Shown piece by piece: positions 18,266 to 26,958 of a DNA stretch of 64,000 nucleotides (positions are counted from its first letter, which is position 1; each line of letters begins with the position of its first letter). A program made the position numbers and the translations under genes. Location: NCBI RefSeq assembly GCF_014645015.1, contig NZ_BMLC01000001.1, forward strand, positions 372,001 to 436,000, read 5' to 3'. Below the pieces are notes generated by a model. That model made no database searches. It was not told the DNA's origin and worked only from the letters and a program-made list of their open reading frames with translations. The stretch comes from Salinibacterium xinjiangense. GTDB lineage: Bacteria > Actinomycetota > Actinomycetes > Actinomycetales > Microbacteriaceae.

Positions 18266-18510
18266 ATTTCGAAGCACCCACATGCTCACGTGGCGTCCCT
18301 GATGCGACCGGGCCTCCTCGAGCAAACGCGGGCCGATCGAGGCCGTACGCCCATGTGGAAGTCTGAGACGACTCCGGTGATTGCGACCATCCCGTCAGCC
18401 CGCGTCAACCTGTCGTCAGTGACACCAGCCAGAGTGCAAAAATTGGGCCGGTGAGCACGCCTCTCGCCTCGGCGGTACGGCACACGGCACGGCACTGCAG
18501 CACGGGCGTG
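18266..18510. other. Intergenic region without a recognisable gene
   Basis: About 245 bases between the terminator and the end of the DUF4190 gene. Only a small imperfect hairpin (AGCACG-GG-CGTGCT, near 18500) is visible, which may terminate the minus-strand gene. Confidence 0.4.
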
Positions 18511-18810
18511 CTAGCTCCAGAGGGCGGCAAGCGCGATGAACGGGAAGACGGCGAGGGCGACCATCGCAGCGATCAGGCTGCCAGCGAGCGTCACACCGCT
18601 CGTGATGATGCCGGTGATCGCGAGGCCCCTCGCGGTCGGTTCACGCCGAAGTGAGAGGATTCCGAGAACCAGTCCGGCGACGGCGAAGACGAACTGGAAA
18701 CCCAGGGCGATCGACGCGATGCCGAAGACGAGCGCGAAGATTCCGAGAACGCGATCTGCAGAGGTGGTGGCGGGGGTGTGGATCGGGGTGGTGGGGGCTG
18801 TCGTTGTCAT
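18511..18810 (-). CDS. DUF4190-type small membrane protein
   Basis: 99 residues: a Thr/Pro-rich N-terminus (about 20), then two hydrophobic hairpins. The phrase FQFVFAVAGLVLGILSLRREP followed by GLAITGIITS is the DUF4190 pattern. Function is unknown. A TAGCGT box exactly six bases before the ATG indicates a leaderless transcript, which fixes the start. Confidence 0.82.
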   Translation of the reverse strand: MTTTAPTTPIHTPATTSADRVLGIFALVFGIASIALGFQFVFAVAGLVLGILSLRREPTARGLAITGIITSGVTLAGSLIAAMVALAVFPFIALAALWS

Positions 18811-18816
18811 AGCTCA

Positions 18817-18822
18817 ACGCTA
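18817..18822 (-). promoter_or_regulatory. Leaderless -10 box of the DUF4190 gene
   Basis: TAGCGT on the minus strand, six bases before the ATG; no ribosome-binding site is present. Confidence 0.6.
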
Positions 18823-18850
18823 CGAATCGGCGCCGGCACGAGGTATCCGG

Positions 18851-20002
18851 CTAACCCCCGGTTTTCGGGGAGGGCAACCGCCCGAGGCCCTCCAGCAGCG
18901 ACGTGCGCTCTGCGGCCAGGCTGACACGTATCCAGCCCTCGCCAGAGCGACCGAACGCGCTGCCTGGTGCGACGGAGACCCGGTCCTGCAGCAGGAAGGT
19001 CTCCGCCCAGCCCGCGACATCCCCATCCGAGGCATGACACATGTCGATCCATAGATAGAACGTGCCACCCGGCTGGAGATAGCCGATACCGCGTGAGTCG
19101 AGCAGTCGAGTCGCGGCCGCGAGGTTATCCCGGTAGTGCGCGCGCGCGTCGGAGACCGGATGCTGCGAACCGGTGATCGCCGCGAGAGCCGCGAACTGAC
19201 CAGGCTCGCTCGCGCAGCTGATCGTGGCCTCCTGCACGGTGCGCATGGTGTGGGCGAGCCCGGGCGGGGTTACGAGATACCCGATCCTGACCCCTGTCAT
19301 CGCATAGGTCTTCGACAGGGAGAAGACCGAGAAGACCCTGTCGTCGGAGTCGAGGCTCGCGATGCTGACATGGGGCTGGCTCCATGTGAACGCTTCGTAG
19401 ACCTCATCGCTGATGACCCAGAGATCGTGTCGCTTCGCGAAGTCGAGCAACTGCTGCAGTAACTCCGGCGGGAAGACGGTGCCGAGCGGGTTGGATGGCG
19501 AGTTGACGATGATGGCGCGGGACTTCGCCGTGACGAGGGTTTCGAGATCCGCTATGTCGGGCATGAAGCCGGCATCGGCCCGTAACGGATACGGCACGGG
19601 CGTCGCAGCGAGCATGTGAGCGTTCATGGTGAAGGTGGTGTATCCGGGATCAGGCAGCAGAACCTCGTCTCCCGGGGCCAGAGTGATCGCCATAGCCTGG
19701 TGCAGCCCCTGGGTCGCGCCGACAGTGACCCACACCTGTTCGGTGTCGACATGCACGTCGTTATCTCGCGCGAGCTTCTGCACGATCGCCTGTCGGAGGG
19801 GTGCGATCCCGCCGTTGGCCGTGTAGTTGGTGGCGTCGCGATGCCACGCCTCGGCTGCGGCCGCCCCGATGTGCGGGGAGACTGCCACATCAGGCTCCCC
19901 CACGGCGAGCGAGATGACGTCATCCATCGTCAACGCGATCTCGTGGATGCGACGGATGCCGCTACCGGGGACTGCGGTGATGTGGGCGGCGATCGAAGGC
20001 AT
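18851..20002 (-). CDS. PLP-dependent class I/II aminotransferase
   Basis: 383 residues. Fold-type I features are seen: SLAVGEPDVAVSPHI, NYTANGGI at the start of the large domain, NSPSNPLGT with the PLP-contacting Asn, SDEVYEAF with the Asp, and SLSKTYAMTGVRIGY with the Schiff-base Lys. The set fits the aspartate/aromatic/methionine aminotransferase group; the substrate cannot be named. The ATG at 20002 is preferred over the GTG at 20008 because a TAGCCT box sits six bases before it, in the leaderless position used by many genes here. Confidence 0.9.
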   Translation of the reverse strand: MPSIAAHITAVPGSGIRRIHEIALTMDDVISLAVGEPDVAVSPHIGAAAAEAWHRDATNYTANGGIAPLRQAIVQKLARDNDVHVDTEQVWVTVGATQGLHQAMAITLAPGDEVLLPDPGYTTFTMNAHMLAATPVPYPLRADAGFMPDIADLETLVTAKSRAIIVNSPSNPLGTVFPPELLQQLLDFAKRHDLWVISDEVYEAFTWSQPHVSIASLDSDDRVFSVFSLSKTYAMTGVRIGYLVTPPGLAHTMRTVQEATISCASEPGQFAALAAITGSQHPVSDARAHYRDNLAAATRLLDSRGIGYLQPGGTFYLWIDMCHASDGDVAGWAETFLLQDRVSVAPGSAFGRSGEGWIRVSLAAERTSLLEGLGRLPSPKTGG

Positions 20003-20008
20003 GATCAC

Positions 20009-20014
20009 AGGCTA
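20009..20014 (-). promoter_or_regulatory. Leaderless -10 box of the aminotransferase gene
   Basis: TAGCCT on the minus strand, six bases before the ATG at 20002. It decides between two possible starts. Confidence 0.6.
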
Positions 20015-20042
20015 TTACGCCCTGACCGGCCCGCACTCTTCG

Positions 20043-20121
20043 CCAAATGAAGGACATTTCGCTGGGTCGGGTCCCATTCGCCCGTGAGAGACTCACGAAA
20101 CCAGAAATCTCCTTCATTTGG
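20043..20121. repeat. Palindromic intergenic element with 18-bp arms
   Basis: The arms at 20043-20060 and 20104-20121 are inverted copies with one mismatch and contain CCAAATGAAGGA. Inside lies a small hairpin CGTGAG-AGA-CTCACG (20083-20097). A similarly organised element occurs at 53374-53470. It lies between the aminotransferase and rpsT promoters and codes for nothing recognisable. Confidence 0.7.
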
Positions 20122-20167
20122 ATGATCGATGAGCGTCGCAAACTCCCTCTGCGCTGGGGTCGCGCAA

Positions 20168-20196
20168 TTGCCATAGCTCCACCACGCTGGTATCGT
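20168..20196 (+). promoter_or_regulatory. Promoter of rpsT
   Basis: TTGCCA (20168-20173), a 17-base spacer and TATCGT (20191-20196). Initiation near 20203 would give a leader of about 120 nt. Confidence 0.6.
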
Positions 20197-20234
20197 TGCT
20201 CCTTGGCTTGCGCGGGGTCTTTGATCACGCGAAT

Positions 20235-20288
20235 GCAGCCGGGATCGAGCAGGATTGGTCGTCTCACGACGACGATCCCCTCGGCTGC
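20235..20288 (+). promoter_or_regulatory. Structured 5' leader of rpsT, candidate autoregulatory element
   Basis: The left strand GCAGCCGGGATCG (20235-20247) pairs with 20273-20288 as a seven-plus-six base-pair stem with a three-base bulge. An inner hairpin GTCGT-CTC-ACGAC (20258-20270) caps it. The element ends 35 bases before the GTG and its ribosome-binding site. S20 represses its own translation in E. coli; whether this fold does so here is inference. Confidence 0.45.
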
Positions 20289-20323
20289 CCATCATCACTC
20301 AACGAACGAGAAGGTACAACAAC

Positions 20324-20584
20324 GTGGCAAATATCAAGTCGCAGATCAAGCGGATCCTGACCAACAAGAAGTCGCAGGACCGCAACCGCGCCGTCAAGAG
20401 CGAGGTCAAGACTGCCGTCCGCGCCGCTCGCACCGCGATCGCCACCGGCGACAAGGCTGCCGCTGCTGCTTCGCTCGTCGTCGCAGGCAAGAAGCTCGAC
20501 AAGGCTGCCGCCAAGGGCGTCATCCACAAGAACCAGGCTGCAAACCGCAAGTCGGCCATCGCCAAGCAGGTTGCATCGCTGTAA
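20324..20584 (+). CDS. rpsT: 30S ribosomal protein S20
   Basis: 86 residues from a GTG start with GAGAAGG about ten bases upstream; the mature N-terminus [20 protein letters not shown] is standard for bacterial S20. It is a basic helical protein (many Lys/Arg/Ala) that binds 16S rRNA early in 30S assembly. A promoter and structured leader lie upstream and an intrinsic terminator downstream, so it is a single-gene unit. Confidence 0.98.
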   Translation: MANIKSQIKRILTNKKSQDRNRAVKSEVKTAVRAARTAIATGDKAAAAASLVVAGKKLDKAAAKGVIHKNQAANRKSAIAKQVASL

Positions 20585-20600
20585 TCACGGTCTTCAACGA

Positions 20601-20632
20601 AATGCCCTCGCCGTCAGGCGGGGGCATTTTTG
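20601..20632 (+). terminator. Intrinsic terminator of rpsT
   Basis: A 12-bp stem (one G-U pair) from AATGCCCTCGCC and GGCGGGGGCATT with loop GTCA, followed by a T-run. Confidence 0.9.
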
Positions 20633-20905
20633 CGTTTCCGGGCCATGTGACTCCCGAGCCGCAAGCAACGGCTAGCGGTCCTGCGGTACGGCGGAACTGC
20701 GTGCCGGCACTGGATGCTTCCGGGACAGATGCCGCCGGGACTGATGCTTCCGAGGCTCCCGCTTCCGGACCTCCCCCTCACTGCCATCGACGTCGCCCTG
20801 ACGTACGACCAGCCGCTCGCGAAGTCGATCCGCATGCAACTGCGGCCGACCGAGGGTCCAATCACGAATGGTCGAGCGACGGCATGACTCCTGCGGAGCG
20901 AACCC
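20633..20905. other. Intergenic region, no feature seen
   Basis: Between the rpsT terminator and the end of holA. It has imperfect repeats of GATGCTTCCG (20711-20770) and no credible gene. Confidence 0.5.
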
Positions 20906-21904
20906 TCAGTACCCGCGAGCCGCGATCACGGTGACCATGCGCTCGAGCGCGAAGACCGAATCGCGGCCGAGACCCTTGATCTGGGCATCCGTCGCAGCGA
21001 TTGCTTCGATGCAGTTGCCGAGCCCCTCGTCGTTCCAGCCCTGCAGGTCACGTCGGCCACGGTCGATCTGCCACGGCGCGAGACCCAGCTTCGACGCAAG
21101 CTGGCCCGACGGCGCGTTCGTACCCGAGATCTTCGCCATAGTTCGGATCTTGGATGCGAAAGCCGCCACGATCGGTACGGGGTCGGCGCCGGACGACAGG
21201 GCGTGGCGAAGCAACACCAGCGCCTCGCCGGTGCGCCCGGCAATGGCGGCGTCGGCCACCTTGAACGCATTCGTCTCCACTCGGCCGGAATAGTAGCGCT
21301 CGACCGTCACCTCGGTGATCTCGTCGCTGTCATCGGCGAGCAACTGCTGGCAGGCCGACGCGAGCTCGGCCAGATCGCCAGAGAACGCCGAGACGAGGGA
21401 TCGAAGTGCACCACCCGTTACTCTCCGGCCCGCTGTCGCGAACTCGGATGCCGCGAAATCGGTCTTCTCGGAATCTTTCTTCAGCTCGAGACACGTGATC
21501 TCGATGCCGCCGCCAGCCCCGCCTCGAATGGCATCGAGGAGTTTCTTTCCGCGCACTCCTCCGGCATGACGCAGGATGACATACGTGTCATCCGCGGGAT
21601 GGGCGAGATAGGCGATCGTCTCGGTGATGAAGGCATCCGTGCACTTCTCCACGTTCACGACTCTGATCAGCCGCGGTTCGTTGAACAGCGAGGGGCTGGC
21701 GAGAGTGATCAGTTCCCCGGGGGAATACTGGTCGGCTTCGAGATCGTGGATCTCGAGACTCGGATCCTCGGCCTTCAACAGCTCGCGAAGCGCCCGGATG
21801 GCGCGATCGGCCAGAAAGCCCTCGGGGCCGGTGACGAGCACGACGGGTGCGGGACGCACCTTGTTGAAGGCCAGCTGGGGTATCGCGATTTTGGAGGCTG
21901 CCAC
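20906..21904 (-). CDS. holA: DNA polymerase III subunit delta
   Basis: 332 residues. It shows the delta-subunit pattern VLVTGPEGFLADRAIRALRELL at the N-terminus, LASPSLFNEPRLIRVVNVEKC, and a C-terminal helical collar (LGLAPWQIDRGRRDLQGWNDEGL). Delta opens the beta clamp in the clamp loader complex. A GTG start at 21904 is supported by a TAGGCT box six bases upstream (leaderless). The neighbourhood comEA-comEC-holA-rpsT is conserved in actinobacteria. Confidence 0.94.
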   Translation of the reverse strand: MAASKIAIPQLAFNKVRPAPVVLVTGPEGFLADRAIRALRELLKAEDPSLEIHDLEADQYSPGELITLASPSLFNEPRLIRVVNVEKCTDAFITETIAYLAHPADDTYVILRHAGGVRGKKLLDAIRGGAGGGIEITCLELKKDSEKTDFAASEFATAGRRVTGGALRSLVSAFSGDLAELASACQQLLADDSDEITEVTVERYYSGRVETNAFKVADAAIAGRTGEALVLLRHALSSGADPVPIVAAFASKIRTMAKISGTNAPSGQLASKLGLAPWQIDRGRRDLQGWNDEGLGNCIEAIAATDAQIKGLGRDSVFALERMVTVIAARGY

Positions 21905-21910
21905 CGGCCA

Positions 21911-21916
21911 AGCCTA
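21911..21916 (-). promoter_or_regulatory. Leaderless -10 box of holA
   Basis: TAGGCT on the minus strand, six bases before the GTG start. Confidence 0.55.
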
Positions 21917-21944
21917 TTGCGCGGGCCCGACACTGGAGCGCCCA

Positions 21945-24200
21945 CTAGTGCTCGGTCCACACGGAGATAGCACCGGGCTCCTCCCCGGGTGACAACAGGA
22001 TGAGCCCGTGCTGGTCTGTGCGGAGCGCGGCAGTGCCTGTGCTGTCGAGAATGTCGAGAAGGCTCACTGTCGGATGCCCATAGCCGTTGTCTATGCCGAC
22101 ACCCATCATGCCCACCACCGCGTCGAGCCGCTCGTACAACCGAGCGCTCTGGTCGGCGGAGCCGTGATGAGCCACCTTCACCACGTCGACTTCGCCCAGC
22201 GGATTCGTGGCGAGTAACCGATCCTGGGATTCCTCACCCAGGTCGCCCAGAAAAATCGAACTGAAACATCCATGGCGGCATTCGCCCACCGGGTCGAACT
22301 CGACAGTCACGCTGGCCGGGTTGCCCGGTTCGATCCCCGATAGCCGCGCAGGCGGCCAGAGCACGTGCCAGCGCAACTCACCGAGAAGGCCGCTCGGCCC
22401 CCTCGATACCTGCTGCACCTCGGCTCCTCCCGCTCTCAGGGATGCGGCGATATCGTCATCTTTCGGCTCGCCTGCGGGGCCGATGATCGCATAGTCAACG
22501 TGACCGATCACAGCCTCGACACCGCCGATGTGATCTTTGTCGTAGTGGGTGAGCACGAGCAGGTCGATGCGGTCGATACCGAGATCTTCGAGGCAGGCGG
22601 CCAGCGGTGCTGGATCGGGGCCGGTGTCGAGGAGGGCGACCATTCCCGCGCTGCGGACGATGAATGCGTCACCCTGGCCGACGTCGCATCCGGCCATCTG
22701 CCAGTCGGCGGGCCTGCCCCATTGCTCGCCGACCCGCAGCCCCGCGACCACCCCGATGTACACCACCGACGCCACGATGATCGCCGCCCCGGACCACCGC
22801 CGCCATCGACCCCGGCCGAGAACCGCCAGAACCGCGCAGGCGCTCGTGCCAACGAGCAGCGCCAGCCCCGCAACCCCCTCGGGCCAGGGCAGCTGTGCGC
22901 CGGGAGCCGCGGCGAAGAAGGTCGCTACCGAGGCGATCCACGCCGACGGCAGCCATGCCAGCTGGCACAGAAGCGGCCCCAGCGGCGGCACGACCACCAG
23001 CGCGATGCACGCCGCGAGCCCGACGACCGTGGCGATGGGTGCCGCGGGTGCGGCCAGGATATTCGCGATCACGCCGTATGTCGGCAGCGACGCGTTGAGC
23101 AGCACGATCACCGGCTGGCACGCGAGCTGGGCGGCGAGCGGAACCGCGATGACCAGTGCCAGCCAGCGGGGCAGCCAGCGCCCGAGACCGCCGGCGAGCG
23201 GCCCCGCGAGCAGCAGGAGGCCAGCGGTGGCGAGCACTGAGAGCACGAAGCCGAAGTTTCTGGCCAGCCAGGGATCCATGGCCAATAGCGACATCGTGGC
23301 GAGGGACAGGATCGGCAGGCCCCTGGCCGGTCGTCCACCCAGCAGCGCCACCAGCACGAGCGTGGCCATCACAGCCGCACGCAGCACGCTCGGCTCCGGG
23401 GTGACCAGCACGACGAAGGCGAGCAGCATCAGGATGGATGCCCCGATCCTGAGCCATCTCGGCAGCCCCAGCGCCCCGCCCGCAAGCATCACCAGCCCGA
23501 CGACGATCGCGCAGTTCGCACCCGACACCGCGGTCAGGTGGCTCAACGAACTCGACTTCATGGCGCTGTCCAGCTCTGTGGACACCGCAGCGGTGTCACC
23601 GATGGCGAGGCCGGGAAGCAGATCGCCGCCGTTGCCGGGCAGTTGCTGCGTCGCACGCAGGAATTCGCCGCGCAGGCCGTTTGCCCAGTCGAGGTACCAC
23701 GGCGGCGATTCGACGACAACAGGCGGTTCGTCGGGGAAGAACAGGAACGCGCGATCGTCCCCGGCTTCGGCGCGCACCACGGTTCCGTCGAGCGCGATTC
23801 TCGTTCCGATTCCCAGGCGCTGCGCCGGACCCTCTCCGAAGACGAGTGCAGGGACGGACACCGGCACGCCGTCAACGAATCCCAGGTAGACCTCGAACGA
23901 GCCGCGACCCGGCAACACAGTCTGCGTGGCCGTCGCTACGGCGTCGACCCTGACGTGGTGCGCCGCGGCATCAACCAGAACAGCGGGCGACCGCGCCGGC
24001 GCCTGGAGCGCAACAGACGTGCAGCACAACGCGACTGCCGCAGCGGCGAGTGCCACGCGCGGCCGCACGAGGGCGAGGCAACCCGCGGCCATCCACGCCA
24101 GCACGAGTGCTGGAACCGCTGCCTCGGGCCACCCGATGATCACACCGGCCGCGATCCATCCCCCGACGGCCGGGATTGCCAGCCGGAGATCGATTCTCAC
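21945..24200 (-). CDS. comEC: ComEC/Rec2 family DNA uptake channel
   Basis: 751 residues: N-terminal helices, an OB-like periplasm-facing segment (about 90-170), the competence membrane domain with HLTAVSGANCAIV, then a C-terminal metallo-beta-lactamase domain with THYDKDHIGG and HHGSADQSARLYE. The family forms the channel that takes single-stranded DNA into the cytoplasm, and the C-terminal domain is a putative nuclease. Its start overlaps the comEA stop by four bases. Part of it (23683-24012) is duplicated at 29298-29627. Confidence 0.93.
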   Translation of the reverse strand: MRIDLRLAIPAVGGWIAAGVIIGWPEAAVPALVLAWMAAGCLALVRPRVALAAAAVALCCTSVALQAPARSPAVLVDAAAHHVRVDAVATATQTVLPGRGSFEVYLGFVDGVPVSVPALVFGEGPAQRLGIGTRIALDGTVVRAEAGDDRAFLFFPDEPPVVVESPPWYLDWANGLRGEFLRATQQLPGNGGDLLPGLAIGDTAAVSTELDSAMKSSSLSHLTAVSGANCAIVVGLVMLAGGALGLPRWLRIGASILMLLAFVVLVTPEPSVLRAAVMATLVLVALLGGRPARGLPILSLATMSLLAMDPWLARNFGFVLSVLATAGLLLLAGPLAGGLGRWLPRWLALVIAVPLAAQLACQPVIVLLNASLPTYGVIANILAAPAAPIATVVGLAACIALVVVPPLGPLLCQLAWLPSAWIASVATFFAAAPGAQLPWPEGVAGLALLVGTSACAVLAVLGRGRWRRWSGAAIIVASVVYIGVVAGLRVGEQWGRPADWQMAGCDVGQGDAFIVRSAGMVALLDTGPDPAPLAACLEDLGIDRIDLLVLTHYDKDHIGGVEAVIGHVDYAIIGPAGEPKDDDIAASLRAGGAEVQQVSRGPSGLLGELRWHVLWPPARLSGIEPGNPASVTVEFDPVGECRHGCFSSIFLGDLGEESQDRLLATNPLGEVDVVKVAHHGSADQSARLYERLDAVVGMMGVGIDNGYGHPTVSLLDILDSTGTAALRTDQHGLILLSPGEEPGAISVWTEH

Positions 24201-24874
24201 ACGGTGACCAGGTCGCGGAGGCCCTCGAAGGTCTTATCGCCGACCCCCGTCACGTTCATCAGGTCTTCGATCGTGATGAATCTGCCGTTGGCCTCCCGAT
24301 ACGCGATGATGCGGGTCGCCATAGCCGGGCCGACCCTCGGCAGCGTGTCGAGACCGGCTTCGTCAGCGGTGTTGATGTTCACCTTGCCACCGACAGCCGT
24401 GCCGGCAACGCCGGCAGCTACATCAGGGATCTCGCCGATCGCGGGCACAGCGATCTGCTCGCCATCGACGACGAACCGGGCCAGGTTCACTTGGCGCTGG
24501 TCTGCCGTGTCGAGAAATCCACCAGCTGCCGCGACGGCATCGATCGCGCGGTCACCTTCGGCGAGCGAATACAGCCCGGGTCGCTCGACAGCGCCGAGGA
24601 TGTGCACAAAGATCCGGCCGCCCGAGCTCGAGGCAGCACCAGCAGCTCCAGCGCCAGGAGCTCCAGCGCCAGCGCCAGCGCCAGCGCCAGGAGTTCCAGC
24701 GCCAGGAGCTCCCGTCGTCTCGCTCGAAGCCGTCCGGGTGACGTTTGCCGCGGTCCCCTGGTCGCGCAGGGCCGCAACCAGTACCGCGCAGCCGAGTGCA
24801 ACCAGCAGGAGCACGATAACCGCGCCGACCTTGACGCGAAGTCGTGCCCGCCGCGGGTCTGGAAGGTCGTCCAC
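24197..24874 (-). CDS. comEA: ComEA family DNA-binding protein
   Basis: 225 residues: a cytoplasmic basic start, one membrane helix (about 17-37), a linker of Gly/Ala/Pro repeats (GAPGAGTPGAGAGAGAG), an SLBB-like domain and a C-terminal helix-hairpin-helix pair (INTADEAGLDTLPRVGPAMATRIIAYR). ComEA binds incoming duplex DNA outside the membrane and passes it to ComEC. The GTG start is supported by a TAGCGT box six bases upstream. The linker is coded by a GCGCCA-type microsatellite, and the deletion in the downstream duplicate begins inside it. Confidence 0.93.
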   Translation of the reverse strand: MDDLPDPRRARLRVKVGAVIVLLLVALGCAVLVAALRDQGTAANVTRTASSETTGAPGAGTPGAGAGAGAGAPGAGAAGAASSSGGRIFVHILGAVERPGLYSLAEGDRAIDAVAAAGGFLDTADQRQVNLARFVVDGEQIAVPAIGEIPDVAAGVAGTAVGGKVNINTADEAGLDTLPRVGPAMATRIIAYREANGRFITIEDLMNVTGVGDKTFEGLRDLVTV

Positions 24875-24880
24875 GTTCGA

Positions 24881-24886
24881 ACGCTA
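24881..24886 (-). promoter_or_regulatory. Leaderless -10 box of comEA-comEC
   Basis: TAGCGT on the minus strand, six bases before the comEA GTG. The same box is kept in the duplicate at 29810-29815. Confidence 0.55.
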
Positions 24887-24930
24887 CGAGAACGCCTCCC
24901 CGTTCTCGGCCCAGGGCAGACCCCGGTGGA

Positions 24931-25040
24931 TTACGCGGGCTTTGTCGCGATGTTCACGAGTCGAGGGGCTCGCACGATCACGTTGACGATCTCCCGACCG
25001 ACCGTGGCCCGAGCGACGGCGACGGCGACGGCGACGGATG
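24931..25040 (-). pseudogene. leuS 3'-end fragment
   Basis: The frame encodes [20 protein letters not shown] through the stop, identical to the end of the intact leuS at 29860. Upstream of it the sequence switches at 25040 to unrelated DNA just before the IS256-type element. It is a by-product of the duplication. Confidence 0.93.
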
Positions 25041-25052
25041 ATGAGAAAATGT

Positions 25053-26483
25053 GGTGACGTCCCCGTGAGTGGTGTGGTTTCGGGTTCTTGAGCGTTGCTT
25101 CGTCGACGTTGAGAGCCACCGTGTGATGGTCAGTGAGTACCGATCAAAGTCACTCACAGAAAGACACATACACACGATGGCTCTAGACCAGAGCCCGGCT
25201 TGACCTTCTTGGCGAGCTCAAACTCACCGATGTCACCGACCGGATCCGGGTCGCGACCGAGACGTTGCACCAGGAGCTGATCGACGCGGAAGCGTCCGCG
25301 TTCATCGGTGCTGCTCCGTTCGAACGCACCGAGGATCGCACCGCTCACCACAACGGGACCCGTTCGCGGACCCTGACCACTACAGCTGGGGAACTCGACC
25401 TGCGGATCCCGAAGCTTCGGGCCGGAACGTTCTTCCCCGCCCTGCTCGAGAGGCGGAGATGGATCGACCAGGCCTTATTCGCCGTTGTAATGGAAGCCTA
25501 TTTGCATGGCGTCTCGACCCGGAAAGTCGACGACCTCGTCAAAGCGTTGGGTGCTGATACCGGGATCTCGAAATCGGAGGTTTCCCGGATCTGTGCCGGC
25601 CTGGATACGGAGGTGGCGCAGTTCCGGGACCGAACCCTGTCGACTCTTGACTATCCGTACGTGTTCCTCAACGCGACCTACTGCAAAGCACGGGCCACCA
25701 CCGGATCGTGTCGCAGGCAATCGTCGTCGCCGTCGGGGTAGCCGCCGACGGACGCCGGGAAGTGCTCGGTTTCGACGTCGGAGACACCGAGAATGAAGGG
25801 TTCTGGACCAGCTTTCTCCGCTCGCTGAAAGTGCGTGACGTCGACGGGGTCAAGCTGGTCATGTCCGACGCCCACTCCGGGTTGAAGAAAGCGATCGGGA
25901 CCGTGTTCCAAGGCGCGTCATGGCAGCGATGCCGGATCCATTTCATGCGCAACGTTCTCTCGATCGTGCCGAAAGGGTCGCAGGATATGGTCGCCTCGAT
26001 CATCCGCACTGTCTTCGCCCAACCCGACCGTGAGCACATCGCGAAACAGTTTGTTGAGGTCACCACGATGCTGCGCCGGTCGCATCCGAAGGTCGCGGCG
26101 ATGCTCGACGACGCCAGGCCTGACCTGCTCGCGTTCGCTGGTTTCCCGCAACGGCATTGGCGTCAGATCTGGTCCACGCACCCGCTGGAACGAGTGAACA
26201 AGGAGATCAAACGCCGCACCGACGTCGTCGGCGTCTTCCCGAACCCGGCCGCCCTGCTCCGGCTTGCCGACGCCGTCCTGGTCGAACAGCACGACGAGTG
26301 CGAAGCCGGCGAACGACGCTAATTCTCCGAATCCTCGATGCACGATGCTCGGATTGAAGACCATGAACGAGCCGGCCGACACCCTCGAAGAGGTGAACAT
26401 CCCCCCGAACTCGTCTCCGCCTAAGCTCGAATGACTGACCCCACCCGGGGAAGCGAAAGCACACCACCCAAAGGGACGTCACC
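25053..26483 (+). mobile_element. Inactivated IS256-family insertion sequence
   Basis: Terminal inverted repeats at 25053-25081 and 26455-26483 match at 25 of 29 positions, starting GGTGACGTCCC, and enclose 1,431 bp with one transposase remnant. No 8-9 bp target duplication is visible in the flanks, so at least one side was rearranged after insertion. Confidence 0.85.
25177..26322 (+). pseudogene. IS256-type transposase, frameshifted
   Basis: The reading frame begins MALDQSP, breaks near 25195, resumes as LDLLGELKLTDVTDR through AYLHGVSTRKVDDLVKALG, breaks again near 25695 (after TYCKAR), and continues as HRIVSQAIVVAVGVAADGRR through the conserved MSDAHSGLKKAI and QRCRIHFMRN motifs of the mutator/IS256 DDE domain. 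A TAA at 26320 ends it before the usual C-terminus. Two frameshifts and an early stop mean it cannot make active transposase. Confidence 0.9.
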
Positions 26484-26609
26484 TGACGGTACTGATGGTC
26501 CGTGCACCACGCGATGTTCTAAACGCGAATATCAACAAGCTGACGAGTGATCACACACCACCCACACAGACCAGAGGTACCAGTAGGCCTCGATCCACTG
26601 GTCAGCGTG

Positions 26610-26714
26610 GCTGAACCGTCCCGGATTTCATGCCGCCGTGTTATTGGCGGCTCCGTCTTGTGACGCGCCGTTTGTTTCAGCGTGGTAGTTGCGTTCGTAT
26701 TCCTCCGGCTTCAT
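26610..26714 (-). pseudogene. 3'-end fragment of an IS3-type transposase with its terminal repeat
   Basis: A 28-codon minus-strand frame (26714-26628) encodes MKPEEYERNYHAETNGAS and resembles the end of IS3-family OrfB proteins. It is followed by TGAACCGTCCCGG (26611-26623 on the plus strand), like the terminal repeat of such elements. Everything upstream is lost. The rest of 26484-26958 shows no other gene. Confidence 0.45.
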
Positions 26715-26958
26715 AGCTTCCGATCCGGGCCGCTTCCCGACCCTGGGGCGTGACGTTCACCTTGTCACCTGAGTGCGCTCTAAGCCTCAATACCGTTCAG
26801 TTGAGGGTCAATTCACGCACCACGGATCGAAGAAGGTCACCTGGCCACCCGCCATGGGCCCGTGACATTTGGTCCCAATCGATTTGAGCAAGGGCTCCGA
26901 AGATTGAGTAGCAGGAGGGATCCTTCCTGCCGGATCGCTTACCTAGGAGCAACCCACA

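Larger units (their letters stand above)
23683..25040. repeat. Copy A of the comEC-comEA-leuS-end duplication
   Basis: 23683-24012 matches 29298-29627, and 24697-25040 matches 29626-29957, with only a handful of base changes. The 686 bases between the two blocks are present here and absent from copy B. Copy A also has 12 extra bases (two CGGCGA units) near its right end. It contains intact comEC and comEA but only the last 35 or so codons of leuS. Confidence 0.92.

Noticed and set aside
24197-24874. LexA box at the palindrome GTTCGAAC near the comEA start
   Set aside because: The spacing and outer bases do not fit the actinobacterial LexA consensus.
24931-25119. A 62-residue gene between comEA and the IS256-type element
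   Set aside because: It is the duplicated leuS end read back into island DNA; the first part is IS-end sequence.
25043-26492. Target site duplication of the IS256-type element
   Set aside because: The 8-10 bases on each side do not match for any reasonable end position.
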